Positions 12,301 to 23,482 of a stretch of 64,000 bases of DNA are shown here, piece by piece (positions within the stretch are counted from its first letter, which is position 1; every line of letters begins with the position of its first letter). A program made the translations under genes and the position numbers. The DNA comes from Pochonia chlamydosporia 170 (lineage: Eukaryota; Ascomycota; Sordariomycetes; Hypocreales; Clavicipitaceae): assembly GCF_001653235.2 (NCBI RefSeq), contig NC_035793.1:1612001-1676000 (forward strand). Reading direction: 5' to 3'. The notes below the pieces were generated by a model. That model made no database searches and was not told where the DNA came from. It worked only from the letters and a program-made list of their open reading frames with translations.

Positions 12301-14031
12301 GGAAGGCCGTTACCAAAGTCGTTCCAGAGAGCGACTGGCTTTGCTGAACAGATGGATATCCATGAACCGACAGCAACGGTGCGAGAAGCACTCCAATTCT
12401 CAGCTTTGCTACGCCAACCACGAGAAACACCACGAAAAGAGAAACTCGACTATTGCGAAACAATCATAAACCTTCTTGAAATGCAAGATATTGCCGGCGC
12501 TGTCATCGGCAAAGTCGGGGGAGGACTCAACGCCGAGCAGCGAAAGCGACTCACGATAGGTGTCGAGCTTGCTTCAAAGCCAGAGTTGCTCATGTTCCTG
12601 GACGAGCCAACGTCAGGTCTTGACTCTGGTGCTGCGTTCAATATTGTACGATTTCTTCGAAAACTCGCTGATGCGGGACAAGCTGTGCTGTGTACTATAC
12701 ATCAGCCCTCGGCTGTTTTGTTTGAGCATTTCGACGAGTTGCTGCTTCTGAAGTCTGGTGGCCGAGTTGTCTTCCACGGGCCCTTGGGCCACGACAGCCA
12801 GAACCTTATTCAGTACCTGGAGTCGAATGGGGCACATAAATGTCCGCCAGACGCAAACCCTGCTGAGTACATGCTTGAGGTTATTGGAGCTGGAGACCCG
12901 AACTATCATGGCAAGGATTGGGGTGATGTTTGGGCGCAGTCCGAGGAGCATGGCAAACGATCCAGCGAAATATCTGACATGATTGAGAAACGTAAGAACG
13001 TTGAGCCATCGGAATATCTCAAGGACGACCGCGAATATGCCACGCCGTTGTCGCTTCAGACATGGACTGTGGTCAAGCGCTCTTTTGTGTCTTTCTGGAG
13101 AACTCCAAACTACATCGTTGGAAAGTTCATGCTACATATCCTAACTGGCCTCTTCAACTGCTTCACCTTTTGGAGATTGGGATACTCGCAGATCGACTAC
13201 CAAAACAGGCTCTTCTCCGTCTTCATGACGCTTACCATCTCACCACCGCTCATTCAGCAACTCCAACCCGTTTTCCTACATTCCCGCAACATCTTCCAGT
13301 CCCGAGAGAACAATGCCAAGATATACTCCTGGTTCGCCTGGGTCACCGCAGCAGTAGTTGTCGAAATCCCATACGCAATAGTAGCCGGTGGCGTCTATTT
13401 CTGCTGTTGGTGGTGGGGAATCTTTGGCACCAGAGTCTCAAGCTTCACCTCGGGATTTTCCTTCCTCCTCGTTCTTCTTTTCGAGCTGTACTACGTCAGT
13501 TTCGGCCAAGCAATAGCCTCTTTTGCCCCGAATGATCTTCTCGCGTCGTTGCTCGTGCCGATATTCTTCCTCTTTGTCGTCAGTTTCTGTGGTGTTGTCG
13601 TACCGCCTACGCAGCTTCCTACCTTCTGGAGAGAGTGGATGTACTGGCTGTCGCCTTTTCACTACCTTCTTGAAGGATTTCTTGGCGCCGCAATTCACGA
13701 TCAACCTGTGAAATGCGCGGATAACGAACTGGCTCGCTTTTCCCCGCCCGCCGGCCAGTCGTGTCAGGGGTATGCTGGGCCGTTCATCAAGCAGGCTGGA
13801 GGTTACGTGCAGAACGGGTCTGGTGGCATGTGTGAGTTTTGTCAATATGCTACTGGCGATGAGTTTGGAAAAGGCTTCTCGGTTTACTACGACCATATAT
13901 GGAGAGACTTTGGTATCTTTTGCGGGTTTATCGCCTTTAACTATGGCGTCATCTACTTTGCTACGTGGCTGAGGTTCAAGGGCGGGAATTTGAAGAGACT
14001 CTTTGCAAAGAGAAAGGTAGCAAATGCCTAA
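9380..14031 (+). CDS. PDR-type full-size ABC transporter (ABCG)
   Basis: Plasma-membrane efflux pump of the pleiotropic drug resistance class. I join 9380..12149 and 12221..14031, giving 1526 residues, the usual length for the class. The order is NBD-TMD-NBD-TMD, the reversed layout of ABCG pumps. NBD1 has the fungal-type Walker A GRPGSGCS at 221-228 (Cys instead of Lys) and signature VSGGERKR at 338. NBD2 has a regular Walker A GASGAGKTT at 921-929, signature LNAEQRKRLTIG and Walker B LLMFLDEPTSGLD. This asymmetry is normal in fungal PDR pumps. The only intron (70 nt) splits the Gly codon of the second Walker A. An in-frame ATG at 9338 exists, but the one at 9380 opens a Ser/Asn/Thr-rich N-terminus typical of the family. 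Substrate cannot be read from the sequence; drugs, plant toxins or own metabolites are all possible. Confidence 0.95.
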
Positions 14032-15947
14032 AGGGGCGACAATCTAGGGGTTTTTGTCGGGTTTTAATTACTTGCACTCGCTCTGGGCTTTGTGCATATG
14101 CAGTTGGAATATTACGTGCATATAGAACTAATAAACATACGATTCTCGACCATTGTGCGGGTAACGTACAGTATATCCTCTAAAAATAGGCTCGCAATGA
14201 ATAACTGGTTTGGCAACAAGTGGTAATCCGCAAGATTATCAGCTGGAGACGAAATGTGAAAAGTTGTGCCAGATGCCATGCCCATGAAGCTGTTGAGGTT
14301 TGGTCAAGAACATCCCGGCCAACTGTTGAGACTCATCGAGATAACTAAGTTTGCAATTACTCCTTGATTGAGTCTGTCTCAATCGGGGATCAAGGATGCT
14401 TCGTCCAATATTACAAGTCATCACATTGCAGCCCGACTGTGGGTCATCTAATGTGAATCTCAGGATCATCACTTTCCTAGATCTACGAACCTTGTAAAGA
14501 TTGATAGTATGATGTCCCCCTGCCATCTGATGGTGTTGGATATTCCTGCTGGGGGCTGCGGAGTTCTACCCGCGCTGAGTATTAATCCTTGCTGTGTAAC
14601 GGGAGCAACAGACGGCTGAAGAACTGGTTTGAGGTCGTAGGGCACTTTATTTCGGTTATAGGCCGACAGGGAAATGATAATGGAACCTCAGGGCGTCCCC
14701 TGAAAGTACATTTCCTATTGATGCTGGTAGTAACTTCCTAGAGTAACAACATTACGCTTTTGGAGGTTGTAAGTACGGAGCATACACACGAAGTTATTGT
14801 ACACCCCTTCAGAAATGTCCTTGGATCTTTTTCGGCGATGTTCCGATATTGGCTTGCAACTTACATGCACTGTCCTTGCCAGGCAATGTGTGATGTTCAA
14901 CCTGGCGGGAGTTGATCCTTGTTTGCTGCGCTCTGATGTGTCTTTGATACCGGCAAATGAGCTTAAACTGTCACATTTATCATTATCCAACCCTAAGCAT
15001 AGCAGGGTAAAAAGTGTATGGGGCGATATAAGCGCTCCGAACAAATGAACACAACTCCTGATCTGCGACGCCTGTGTTACTTTGTGAATATGAAGATATC
15101 CCTGAAATGCTTGGTGTGCCAGAATGACACTACAACGGAGTGTGGCCAGTTTCAGAAACTCACTTATCAGTTTAATCACACAACTCTAGGCCAGGAAAGA
15201 TGATATTAGTGTATTGAGAACTTGCGCATCGAGCATCAAGAACGTGACCGTGGAGAAGAAATATGAGAGTTATCAAGGCAGCACATGTTAAAGAAAAAGA
15301 TCTAAAGAAAAAGTAACAGGAGCGAGAGATAACCCCTTTACCCATTTGCCTGTATCATTTCCAACTTCGTCAAGTCTATAGCACCCCAGCCATAAAGCAC
15401 ACTCAACGCCAAAAAACACATCTACCCCAAATGTCTCAAACCTGGTTGACTTTTCTTGCTTTTCGTACTTGCAATCCTTCAATAATGTCTCCAGCTCCCA
15501 ACAAAGCATAAGTAGCTTCTTATGTTTTGTCCCCTGAAATCCCGTTGTATAAACCCTCTCAGACTGCCGCCCGCTCAGTCCCGCCTCTCAATGTCGGAGA
15601 ACGAAACCGGACATTGATGGCATACAAACCGTATGCCGTCTCATGCGCGATAACAACGCCACACTTTAATAGACAAGTATTGCTACTTGTGGCGGTTCCG
15701 GATAAAGAAGTGTTTTGTCCCCCAAGGCTCAAAGGTGACGATCACAACCGCGCCCGCTGATGACATTCAGCGGACTTGTATTGGAGGCGAATATGCATCC
15801 TTCTCGGGGGCGGAGTGAGATTTTATGAGATATCAAGGACGAGGAGAAAGCCGAAAGATGTGAAGTGATCCGAAGACACTATTCTGGTTCTCAGCCGTCC
15901 ATCGCAAACGAGGTCACTTCTTCGAGTGACACGACGTTTTTACATAA
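14032..15947. other. Intergenic region between ABC transporter and TRK gene
   Basis: About 1.9 kb of mid-GC sequence follows the ABC transporter and precedes the potassium transporter on the same strand. Overlapping open frames of 80-150 codons exist on both strands around 14.7-15.2 kb, but none has a recognisable domain, signal peptide or consistent splice signals. I treat it as non-coding. Confidence 0.4.
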
Positions 15948-18535
15948 ATGCAACAAGTAACGCCCTGTTTCCTTGCCGAAAGTTCTCATTATTGGTATCA
16001 GTGCCTTGATTCTGATATATTGCTTTACTTAAAGCGAGATATACTGAAATATTTTAATCCAGCAAACTTCTATCACTGTACTAAAGCCACACAAAGGCTG
16101 AAGATGTGGTATGCAACTTTAAACTTTATCACTTTGCATTGTACGTCTCAAAGCCATCCCTATCTATTCCAGTACCTTCCCATCAACAGAGAATTATCTG
16201 CCTCCGTTGGCTTGTTCAACTCTTGCATAGCTGACCGTTGACAGATGCCTACATCTTCTTCATTGGCATCCTTTCCATACCGTTTCTGTACGCGGAAGGG
16301 AATATGTCCGCCATCGACGCCTACTTCATGGGCTCCAGTGCTTCCACAGAGTCCGGATTGAACGTGTATGTTCGCTACTGTCTCATCGAATATTTCTCTT
16401 TCCTTCGTTTTAACTTCTTCACCTGCTGATTGCTCGATATTGTAGCGTTGATCTGAACGAGATAAGGCTCTACCAACAACTGTATTTGTATTTCGCATCA
16501 TTTTTGACACAAATGGGGTTCATGAACATTCTGGTGGTCATGATTCGCCTTCGTTGGTTTAAGAAACATCTGAATCGTTTCGGTTAGGCGATCCTCTCAA
16601 TCACACATCGATAGGCAGGACAACTCCGTTGCCACATACAAGAGAGCTAACTGTGTGCTGTCTAGGCCCTGATATTCTTCAAGCCCGAAGAAGACGAAAT
16701 GCGAATTCCTCTGAGGAACTAACAGACTTTGAACAAGGAGAACCTAAGACATATTTTCTTGCCACAGATACGAAGGTACACTCTATCGATGGTGAAGCGG
16801 ACATTAAGTTTTGCAATCAGCCCTCTGGTGTTGTTGGCGACTCGATCACTGAAAAGTTTGAGGGCTTATATGGCAAGGAAACTAGACCTTGCTCGCTTTT
16901 CAGGGAAAAGAGACTACACCCAAGCACCCAACATATTTCTTGCAACCCGTCGGTAGATGATATCACACACCCCAAGGACGCCACTTTGTTTATACCCGGA
17001 TTTCAAGAACATGAGCATGGTATTTTGTGTTCCTTCTTGAGAGGTTGACGCATGAAAGCATAGCTATTAACAGTTCCCACAGGGCTCCCTGTAGTTGAGT
17101 TGACCAGCTCAGGGTCCGAAAGCAAGGAAGAAATTGTCGATAACCTGACTAAGAAAGACCGTAACGAACTAGGCGGGTTAGAATACAGGAGTATAAAACT
17201 TCTACTCAAAGTAGTTATTGGTAAGCAGGAACATTTTTGCAACAACGCCATACTCATAAGCTTACACATCCATCTAGGCTACTATTTCGGAGTCTATTTA
17301 TTCGGAGCCATTGGCTTGGTAGGATGGATACGACATGCTGATCCCAAATACACCGCGCATTCAGATGGATTTGCTCAGGACAAGATCTGGTGGTATGTCA
17401 ACGCACGTTAGATCGCAACTACTCATAAGCGGTAGCTCACAAACCACTCCAGGGCATTTTATACTTCACAATCCGTCTTCGACAACTTAGGATTTACCCT
17501 CACCCCCGACTCACTGGTATTCTTTCAAGACTCCCAATGGGTTATGTTCTGGTTAACTCTGCTTACCGTTGCTGGCAACACTCTCTACCCAGTGTTTCTT
17601 CGCTCAATCCTGTGGATCATGTCCAAGATTGTACCGCGAGGCTCTTCCACAAGGGAGTCACTGGAATATTTGCTGAATCATCCTCGCCGATGCAATACAC
17701 TTCTATTCCCTAGTGGAACCACATGGGCCTTGTTCGCTATCATCATCGCTCTCAACATTCTCGGTACTGTGGTTCTTCTGGTGTTGGACATGCACAACCC
17801 AGAATTCACTCGCTTATCCATGGGCCAGAGAACGGCGGCAGCTCTCTTCCAGTCTGCAGCAGCAAGACATACCGGTGCAGCTTCATTCATGCTGTCAAAT
17901 CTTAGTCCCGGGTCTCAGTTTACACTGTTGGTCATGATGTATATTTCTGCCTTTCCCATTGCGATAAGCATTCGCGCCTCAAATACCTACGAAGAAAAGT
18001 CTCTGGGGCAATACTCACAGGACCCTGTTTACAGAGAGGATCGAGGGGTGTCTTACTTACTGCGACATATGCAGGAACAACTCGGGTTTGACCTGTGGTA
18101 CGTCTTTTTGGCGTTGTTCTGCCTCAGTGTATCAGAAGCTGATAAAATTGCGGATCTTAATAAACCGGTACTGTGGGAGAACTAATCAGCTACTTCTTGG
18201 GCAACGATACTAATGGTCTTAGGCTTTCTCTTTCTTTGCCATATTTTTTGAAGTGGTTTCAGGGTAGTAAGTCGATCCCGCGAATCACTGAACAGTGTGG
18301 CCCTCTGTCATGATGCTGATACGATAGCAGTGGTGGTGTCGGCCTGAGTCTGGGTTATCCTGGCATTAATTCTGCATTGTCAACAAAATTTTCGACCGTC
18401 GGGAAAGTTGTCATGTGTGCTACGATGCTTCGTGGCAGACATCGCGGATTGCCGTATGCCTTGGACAGAGCGATCATGCTTCCGGACGAGCAATTTGCAG
18501 AGGATTCTACCGTACATGAGTCTACTGGAGAGTAA
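15948..18535 (+). CDS. TRK-type potassium transporter
   Basis: Plasma-membrane K+ uptake protein of the Trk/Ktr/HKT superfamily. Nine exons are joined: 15948..16140, 16245..16365, 16446..16582, 16666..17019, 17083..17220, 17278..17392, 17453..18167, 18223..18266 and 18331..18535, with every junction keeping frame; 673 residues. Family landmarks are the N-terminal LNFITLHYAY segment, pore loops SASTESGLN and SVFDNLGFTL, a third around RHTGAASF, and a fourth VSGYGGVGLSLGYP. The C-terminal RGRHRGLPYALDRAIMLP is characteristic of fungal Trk proteins. The acidic cytosolic loop after the first pore (about 120-250) is short. The start is uncertain: 16104 (Met-Trp) is an in-frame alternative that shortens the N-terminus by 52 residues. 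The small exons and weaker donor at 16583 (GTTAGG) make the model slightly less secure there. Confidence 0.85.
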
Positions 18536-19010
18536 AATTAGAGAGATTCTATTTAAGGCAGCTCATTACTGATTGTTCCCATCCAAGGATGAAGATCTCG
18601 TGCGAAATTGACGTTGCGACTTGTGAGAGGCATACTCAACCCAGGGGTGCAAATAAAGGGAACATCAAAAAATTTGTAGTTGTAGGGATCTACATAACTA
18701 GCAGACCGCCTTATCGTCATTACATTCTTCATTGAAGTCTCTCTTCATATTGAGGCTCATCTCACTCTTCATCTCGCCTAGCCTAGCCATTTACTCCCTT
18801 AACTAGACCAACAATAACGCGGGTATGTTATGTTTTGTCGGCCTCTCTGTCTCTATCAAAACGCTCCAATGACTCTCAATCTTACTTCTTGAAGGTTGTA
18901 ATCTGTAAGCCAGGCAGCCGGTCTGTAACAGATGCAGGCAAGCGAGCCGCATCTGATATTTTGCAGTGGTAATGTTCCCCCACTCAAAGTACAGTACCTT
19001 GCCATCGAGG
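18536..19010. other. Convergent intergenic region between TRK and BTB gene A
   Basis: About 475 nt between two stop codons on opposite strands. An open frame on the minus strand (18803..19033) overlaps the end of BTB gene A but is in another frame and shows no domain. Nothing else is seen. Confidence 0.45.
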
Positions 19011-20102
19011 CTAGCGGAGATTTTTAAACGCATTTAAAACCTCAGCAATACTGTATCCGTCCTTGCATTCCTTCATCAACTTGGGGTGGATCTTTTTGCT
19101 GTAAATGTCCACCCTGAATACTCCATGACGCAGTACTGTACATTCGAAGACGCTGCAGGGTGCACGCACTTTTAGAAATTGCTTTATCTTTGCAATTGCT
19201 TCTGCATTTTGGTCGAGTCGCTCAACTCTCCTGTTGTTGATTGCATCTGATTTGATGTTAGAGGTCAACAGACATGTGTTGGGACCAACACGGGACTAAC
19301 CAAGGATAGGCTGGGGAAATGGGAGACCCAAGGTTTGTATAGGTCCGTGGCTGTGCCACATTATTGCAGCAGTTAACTTGGTGAAGGTATCATCCCATTC
19401 GAACGTAATAGCAGAGAACAAAAGAAGGAGCGCCGGCCTAGAGTGTGTGGCCTTGGATAGATCAATGTCGAGTAGCGCCCTCCACCGCATAGCATAATGC
19501 CGGATATACGTGGCGCAAAGGTAATAGTCCGCCAGTGCTGCTAATTTGGCAAGCATCTCAAGATCAATGTTCCACAGAATTTTCTGGCCTTGACAGTGAA
19601 AAATGTTCATCAGGAGAAGAAGGGCAGTTGGGTCCCAATCCTGAGCCGTCACATAGAAAAGGCCTTTCTTTTTCGTTATTGTCTCCCGCCAGCTTCCGCT
19701 GAAAAGTTTTTTGAAGTACGGAGACGCGAGTCTCAAGCACGCGGAATTTACTCGATATCGTATTTCGATTGTTTTCTTCTCGTTGGAGCCTTCAGAATCT
19801 GAGTCTGTTGTCGCTGCCTGTTGACCATTGACGGCTGTCTTTTTGCCTGAATCACTGTCGGCTGTGACTTTCGCCGTCTTTGATCCAGCAGAGAGCAGAA
19901 AGTAAATATCTAGAGGGAAGTCCTCTTGAAGCTCTTCTGGGAGCTTTACTGCGCATGGGTGGTCTTCATCTGGATTCCAGGGTGCAAAAGGTGCACCAGG
20001 GTTTGAAAGAACGAGGATAACGTCTCCTTCGGGATCAATCGTGTGCCTGACCACCTTCGGGTTGGGCTCAGAAGCTGGCGATTCAGAGGCCATGTTTTCC
20101 AT
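19011..20102 (-). CDS. BTB/POZ-like domain protein, paralogue A
   Basis: I join complement(19301..20102) and complement(19011..19246), 345 residues, with a 54-nt intron (donor GTTAGT, branch CTAAC, acceptor CAG). The layout matches fungal BTB proteins. An N-terminal IDPEGDVILVLSNP segment is followed by an acidic Ser/Asp linker. A BTB-like core (RYRVNSACLRLASPYFKKLF ... VTAQDWDP) and a helical region containing LADYYLCATYIRHYA come next. The C-terminal part has VLRHGVFRVDIYSKKIHPKL and ECKDGYSIAEVL. The role is unknown; BTB domains usually mediate dimerisation or Cullin-3 binding. A closely related copy lies 1.8 kb upstream on the same strand. Met at 20093 is an equally good start. Confidence 0.8.
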
Positions 20103-20205
20103 GAGGAAAGCTTCTAAGAAAATTTGCTGTTGAAGTTGGGTGTTTGAAGAATTTGTTGTGGCCTGCTTCAGGAGAAGTACCCAGACCTGACATTGGGAAA
20201 GCGAG

Positions 20206-20238
20206 CGAAAAGTGAATAAGATGTGAACGGAAAGTGAA
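20206..20238 (-). promoter_or_regulatory. Three phased 11-bp repeats upstream of BTB gene A
   Basis: On the minus strand the 33 nt read as three head-to-tail 11-mers: TTCACTTTCCG, TTCACATCTTA, TTCACTTTTCG. The TTCAC core recurs at exactly 11-bp spacing, about one helical turn. The array lies about 104 nt upstream of the start. Nearly the same array precedes paralogue B. A binding site for a transcription factor or a conserved leader element is inferred. Confidence 0.6.
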
Positions 20239-21722
20239 CCGAGACTGAGCTTTCTTTGCCACCGACAAACAATTACCGCTTATGTCTCCCTGTTTACATG
20301 ACGCATGTTGTGGTGACTGCACCGCGTAGTCAGGTCAAGTCTGATTCAATTAACACTCTACTGACCCTACATGTAATCGGCTGGGACTAGCTATCAAGCA
20401 ATGTCAACAACTCACAATGAAGGTTGGTCGGGGCAAAGTCTCGATAAGGCAGTGCCAAACGCAAGTCTGTTGTCAAGGGATTGACCGGTCGAAGGGGTGA
20501 GACCAGTTAGTTCCTAGTCAAATGTAATCTGATGGCCATGACGGATTGCAAATCTTCAAGTGTCTTGTTGAGACCTCTGGTCTGGCAACCCCGTGCACTG
20601 TTCCTTCGACCACAACAAAATTCGTCCACCAGCCATCTATCCCTGAGAATGAAAATGGAACCATTGAAATGAATTGCACCATGATATTGCTATTGGAATA
20701 CAACAGATCATGGCTGGCGAAGACCCAGCATTCACCTGTATAAAAGAGCCTTGGTGGATTTAGAAGGTCCAATGTTGGGCACGATCCTATCATCCGTCAG
20801 ATGTCGGGATATGCTACGGCCGTCTTGAGGACGTCCCCATCAAACCTCCTCCAAGAGTGCAAGTTGGTGACGAGAACAGACGACCTGGCTGTGCTTTCAA
20901 GAGATTTAACACTCCATTTGGTAACAACTGCGCAAAAGCGGACCTCATGAGGATGCAGACGTCTCGCGAACATCCCATCTCCCCCGGGCGCACCAATTTG
21001 TCGCTTGGACAGAGTTGTTAGGCAAGGTAATGTCTTAGAAGGAGTGCTGTTCACCTGGATTGACAAAAAAGGGGTATTAACAGTGCAACAGCTAAGGAAG
21101 CCTCGATTCACTTGGAAAATTGCTGGGCCGACCAATTTACTTGGTCTCTGCAAACGCTCCACCGATAAGGCATCACCTGAGGCGATGCAAAGGCATAAAC
21201 CGTTTGGTTGACAAGGATAATAACGCCTGGATTATTACTTTGGTGGAAGCAATACACCAGGATGGGTTTGTTTACCGAGACACGGCCGGACCGTAGAGGG
21301 CGACTTCTAGGGTTTGTCAAAGATTTTATTTAGACTTGATGATAGGTAGATTGAATACAGCTTCTTGTATGTCGGCGCTTTAGGATGGTTGGCGGCGTAC
21401 CGGACGTGAGAGAGAGATCCCCATGAAAAATTCTGGCTCGTTCTCACCTAGACACTTTTACTACCTGACTTGTGCTCGCTCTCTGAGGAAGAGTTAACAG
21501 CAACCGGAATTCTAAAGCAACCTACCATGCATGAGTCCGTCAAAGAGCGGTTAACATTTAACAAGTTCAATGCCGTGGCGGCAGAGTGTTGACTGTTTCC
21601 ACGACCATTTCGATGCGTTATGCGTAGCAGCATCGCGAAAACTGGCATAATGCACTCAGTCAACATCATCTGGATGAAGTAAATCCCCAAAGAATTGTGC
21701 TCATATTGATCAGAGACAAACC

Positions 21723-21742
21723 AGCTACGTATCTACGTAGCT
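21723..21742. repeat. Perfect 9-bp inverted repeat with 2-nt spacer
   Basis: AGCTACGTA, two bases, then TACGTAGCT. It lies about 180 nt downstream of the stop of BTB gene B (minus strand). It could be a protein-binding palindrome or a chance short hairpin. Confidence 0.5.
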
Positions 21743-21905
21743 AGTGAAAATAATTCCTGTCCATCCTGAAATCTCTCGTCGTTCTTAGCTTGCCGTAGCT
21801 CTGCATCTCATCTGACTTATAAGTCCTTCCTTGAAACCAACCTTGACACAGAAATGACAATTCCCACCGACTGAGCTTCCGCATTCCCACCCATGCGATC
21901 GCCTC

Positions 21906-23100
21906 TCAAAGCTCATAATCAGTCGGTCTCAGACCTTCTAAAGGCTGCGTAAGAGCATAGGGCAATTCACCTGCGTTGGATATGCCGCAAGTACTGTGTT
22001 TTGGGTCCTGATCCTTCCATGACAGACCATCTGAAATCCGTTTAAGCGCAGCCAATACTGCAATGATACTGTATCCATCCTTGCATTCCCGTAGTTGCTT
22101 TGGGTGTATATTTTTACAAAGAAGATTTAACTTGAACATCCCATGCCGCAAGACTGCGCATCTAATTTCTCGACAAGCTGGTGGCTCTTTGAGACACTGC
22201 ATTTTCTCTGCAATTTTATCAGCAATGCTATTGAGTCTCTCAATTCTTTTCTGTTCCATCACTTCTAGCCTAATGTTAGTATCTTTCTGATGTGTACTTG
22301 GATAGATTGAAATCTTACCAACAAACTTAGGAGGAAATGGGAGGCCTAGGGTTTGCATTGGCCCACGAGCCCGCCACATGATGGAAGCAGTCAACGTCCG
22401 GATGACCTCCGTATGTTGGAAAACAACGGCAGAATAAAGATAAAGAATCGAATCTCTACCATATGGCGAAGTTTCACAGGTACGACCACTCGGTAGTCGC
22501 TGTAACCAGAATAGTGCGTAAATCCTGAGAGCCGACGTGCAATGGTAATAGTCTGCCAACTGTGCGATTTTGGCAAGCTGCTCTCTGTCAAGTCTTTCTG
22601 GAATTTCTTCGACCTGGCAGTGAATAATTTTCAGGCAGAGCAGAAGGGATTGCTGGCCCCAATCTTGAGCATCAACAACAAATAGGTCGCCCTCCTTGGT
22701 CAACGTCCCGCGCCAGGTCTTGCTGAAGAGCGTTTTGAAGTATCCAGAGGCGAGCTGCAGGGACTTGGAAGATATTCGGTAGGTTATTTTCCTGGTGTTT
22801 TTCACGTCTTTCTGACCTTGAGCTGCACTCTTCCCACCATCGAGTTGGTGGACATCTTCAACCTTGTCGGCATTGGCGCCTAGGGAACCAACCTCTGAAG
22901 GAAAACCCAGTCTGCCTTCCGTGTCTACAGCCGTTGGGAAGTGTTTTTTTGGGGTCCCAAGGCGCGAACGGTGCATCTGGATTCGAGAGGACCAGCATGA
23001 CGTCTCCTTCTGGATCAACCTGATAGCGTGCGTGCGACATTGTCTCCTTGATGGTTGGGCATAACGAAGCCCATGAAAAATAAACAGAAATGGATTGCAT
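21906..23100 (-). pseudogene. BTB/POZ-like paralogue B, frameshifted near its N-terminus
   Basis: Homologue of the neighbouring BTB gene A. The conserved N-terminal block (VDPEGDVMLVLSNP ... APFAPWDPKK) is read in the frame of 22858..23100. The BTB core and C-terminal half (TYRISSKSLQLASGYFKTLF, LADYYHCTSALRIYA, VLRHGMFKLNLL, ECKDGYSI) continue in the frame of 21906..23018. The switch falls at a run of seven A on the sense strand (22944-22950 on plus), where one base too many would explain the break. An alternative is a shorter protein starting at 23018 and lacking the conserved N-terminus. Where gene A has its intron, B has GTAAG and TTAG signals 49 nt apart, but splicing them breaks the frame while reading through stays open. 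A sequencing error at the homopolymer is possible. Confidence 0.65.
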
Positions 23101-23482
23101 TTCTTGACTACATCAAAAGAAGTTTGAGGCTTGGTAAGTTCGTAGTGAAGCCGAAGGAAGGGAAGCGGCTACTATTATTGGCGAAGCACGAAAAGTGAAC
23201 GAGATGTGAACGGAAAGTGAATCTAGACTGGGTTTTATTTACAACCTGCAGGTGCATAATATCTGAATATGCAACAGATGTTTCGGTACTACTGTAGGAA
23301 ACCAGGAGACATATAACGAAGAGAAACAATAGCCTTTGAGAAATTTTGATATGACAATGCTAATACCACCAACAGAATGACAGCAAGACAGAGTAGAGAT
23401 ATCACCAATGCAGTACAAAGAACAAACAAATGAAGAGACTCTGCCTTCTGATATCAACGACAAATCTCCACACCTCCAAACA
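23101..23482. other. Spacer between the SMaseD-like gene and BTB gene B
   Basis: This 382-nt stretch holds the leader/promoter of gene B, including the phased repeats, and the 3' region that follows the stop of BTB-neighbour 23483..24490 is not in it but starts at its right-hand gene edge. No coding frame is supported. Confidence 0.4.
23189..23221 (-). promoter_or_regulatory. Three phased 11-bp repeats upstream of BTB gene B
   Basis: Minus strand: TTCACTTTCCG, TTCACATCTCG, TTCACTTTTCG. It differs from the array of gene A at only two of 33 positions, while most of the surrounding leader has diverged. It lies 89-149 nt upstream of the possible start codons. Confidence 0.6.

Larger units (their letters stand above)
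20103..21905. other. Region between the two BTB paralogues
   Basis: Apart from the phased repeats near 20.2 kb and a palindrome at 21.72 kb, I see no supported gene. Short open frames on both strands (for example 20797..21162 minus) carry no recognisable motif. The first part should contain the promoter of gene A and the end near 21.9 kb the terminator of gene B. Confidence 0.45.

Noticed and set aside
14715..15179. 154-codon minus-strand frame between the ABC and TRK genes
   Set aside because: No recognisable domain, signal peptide or introns, and another open frame overlaps it on the plus strand.
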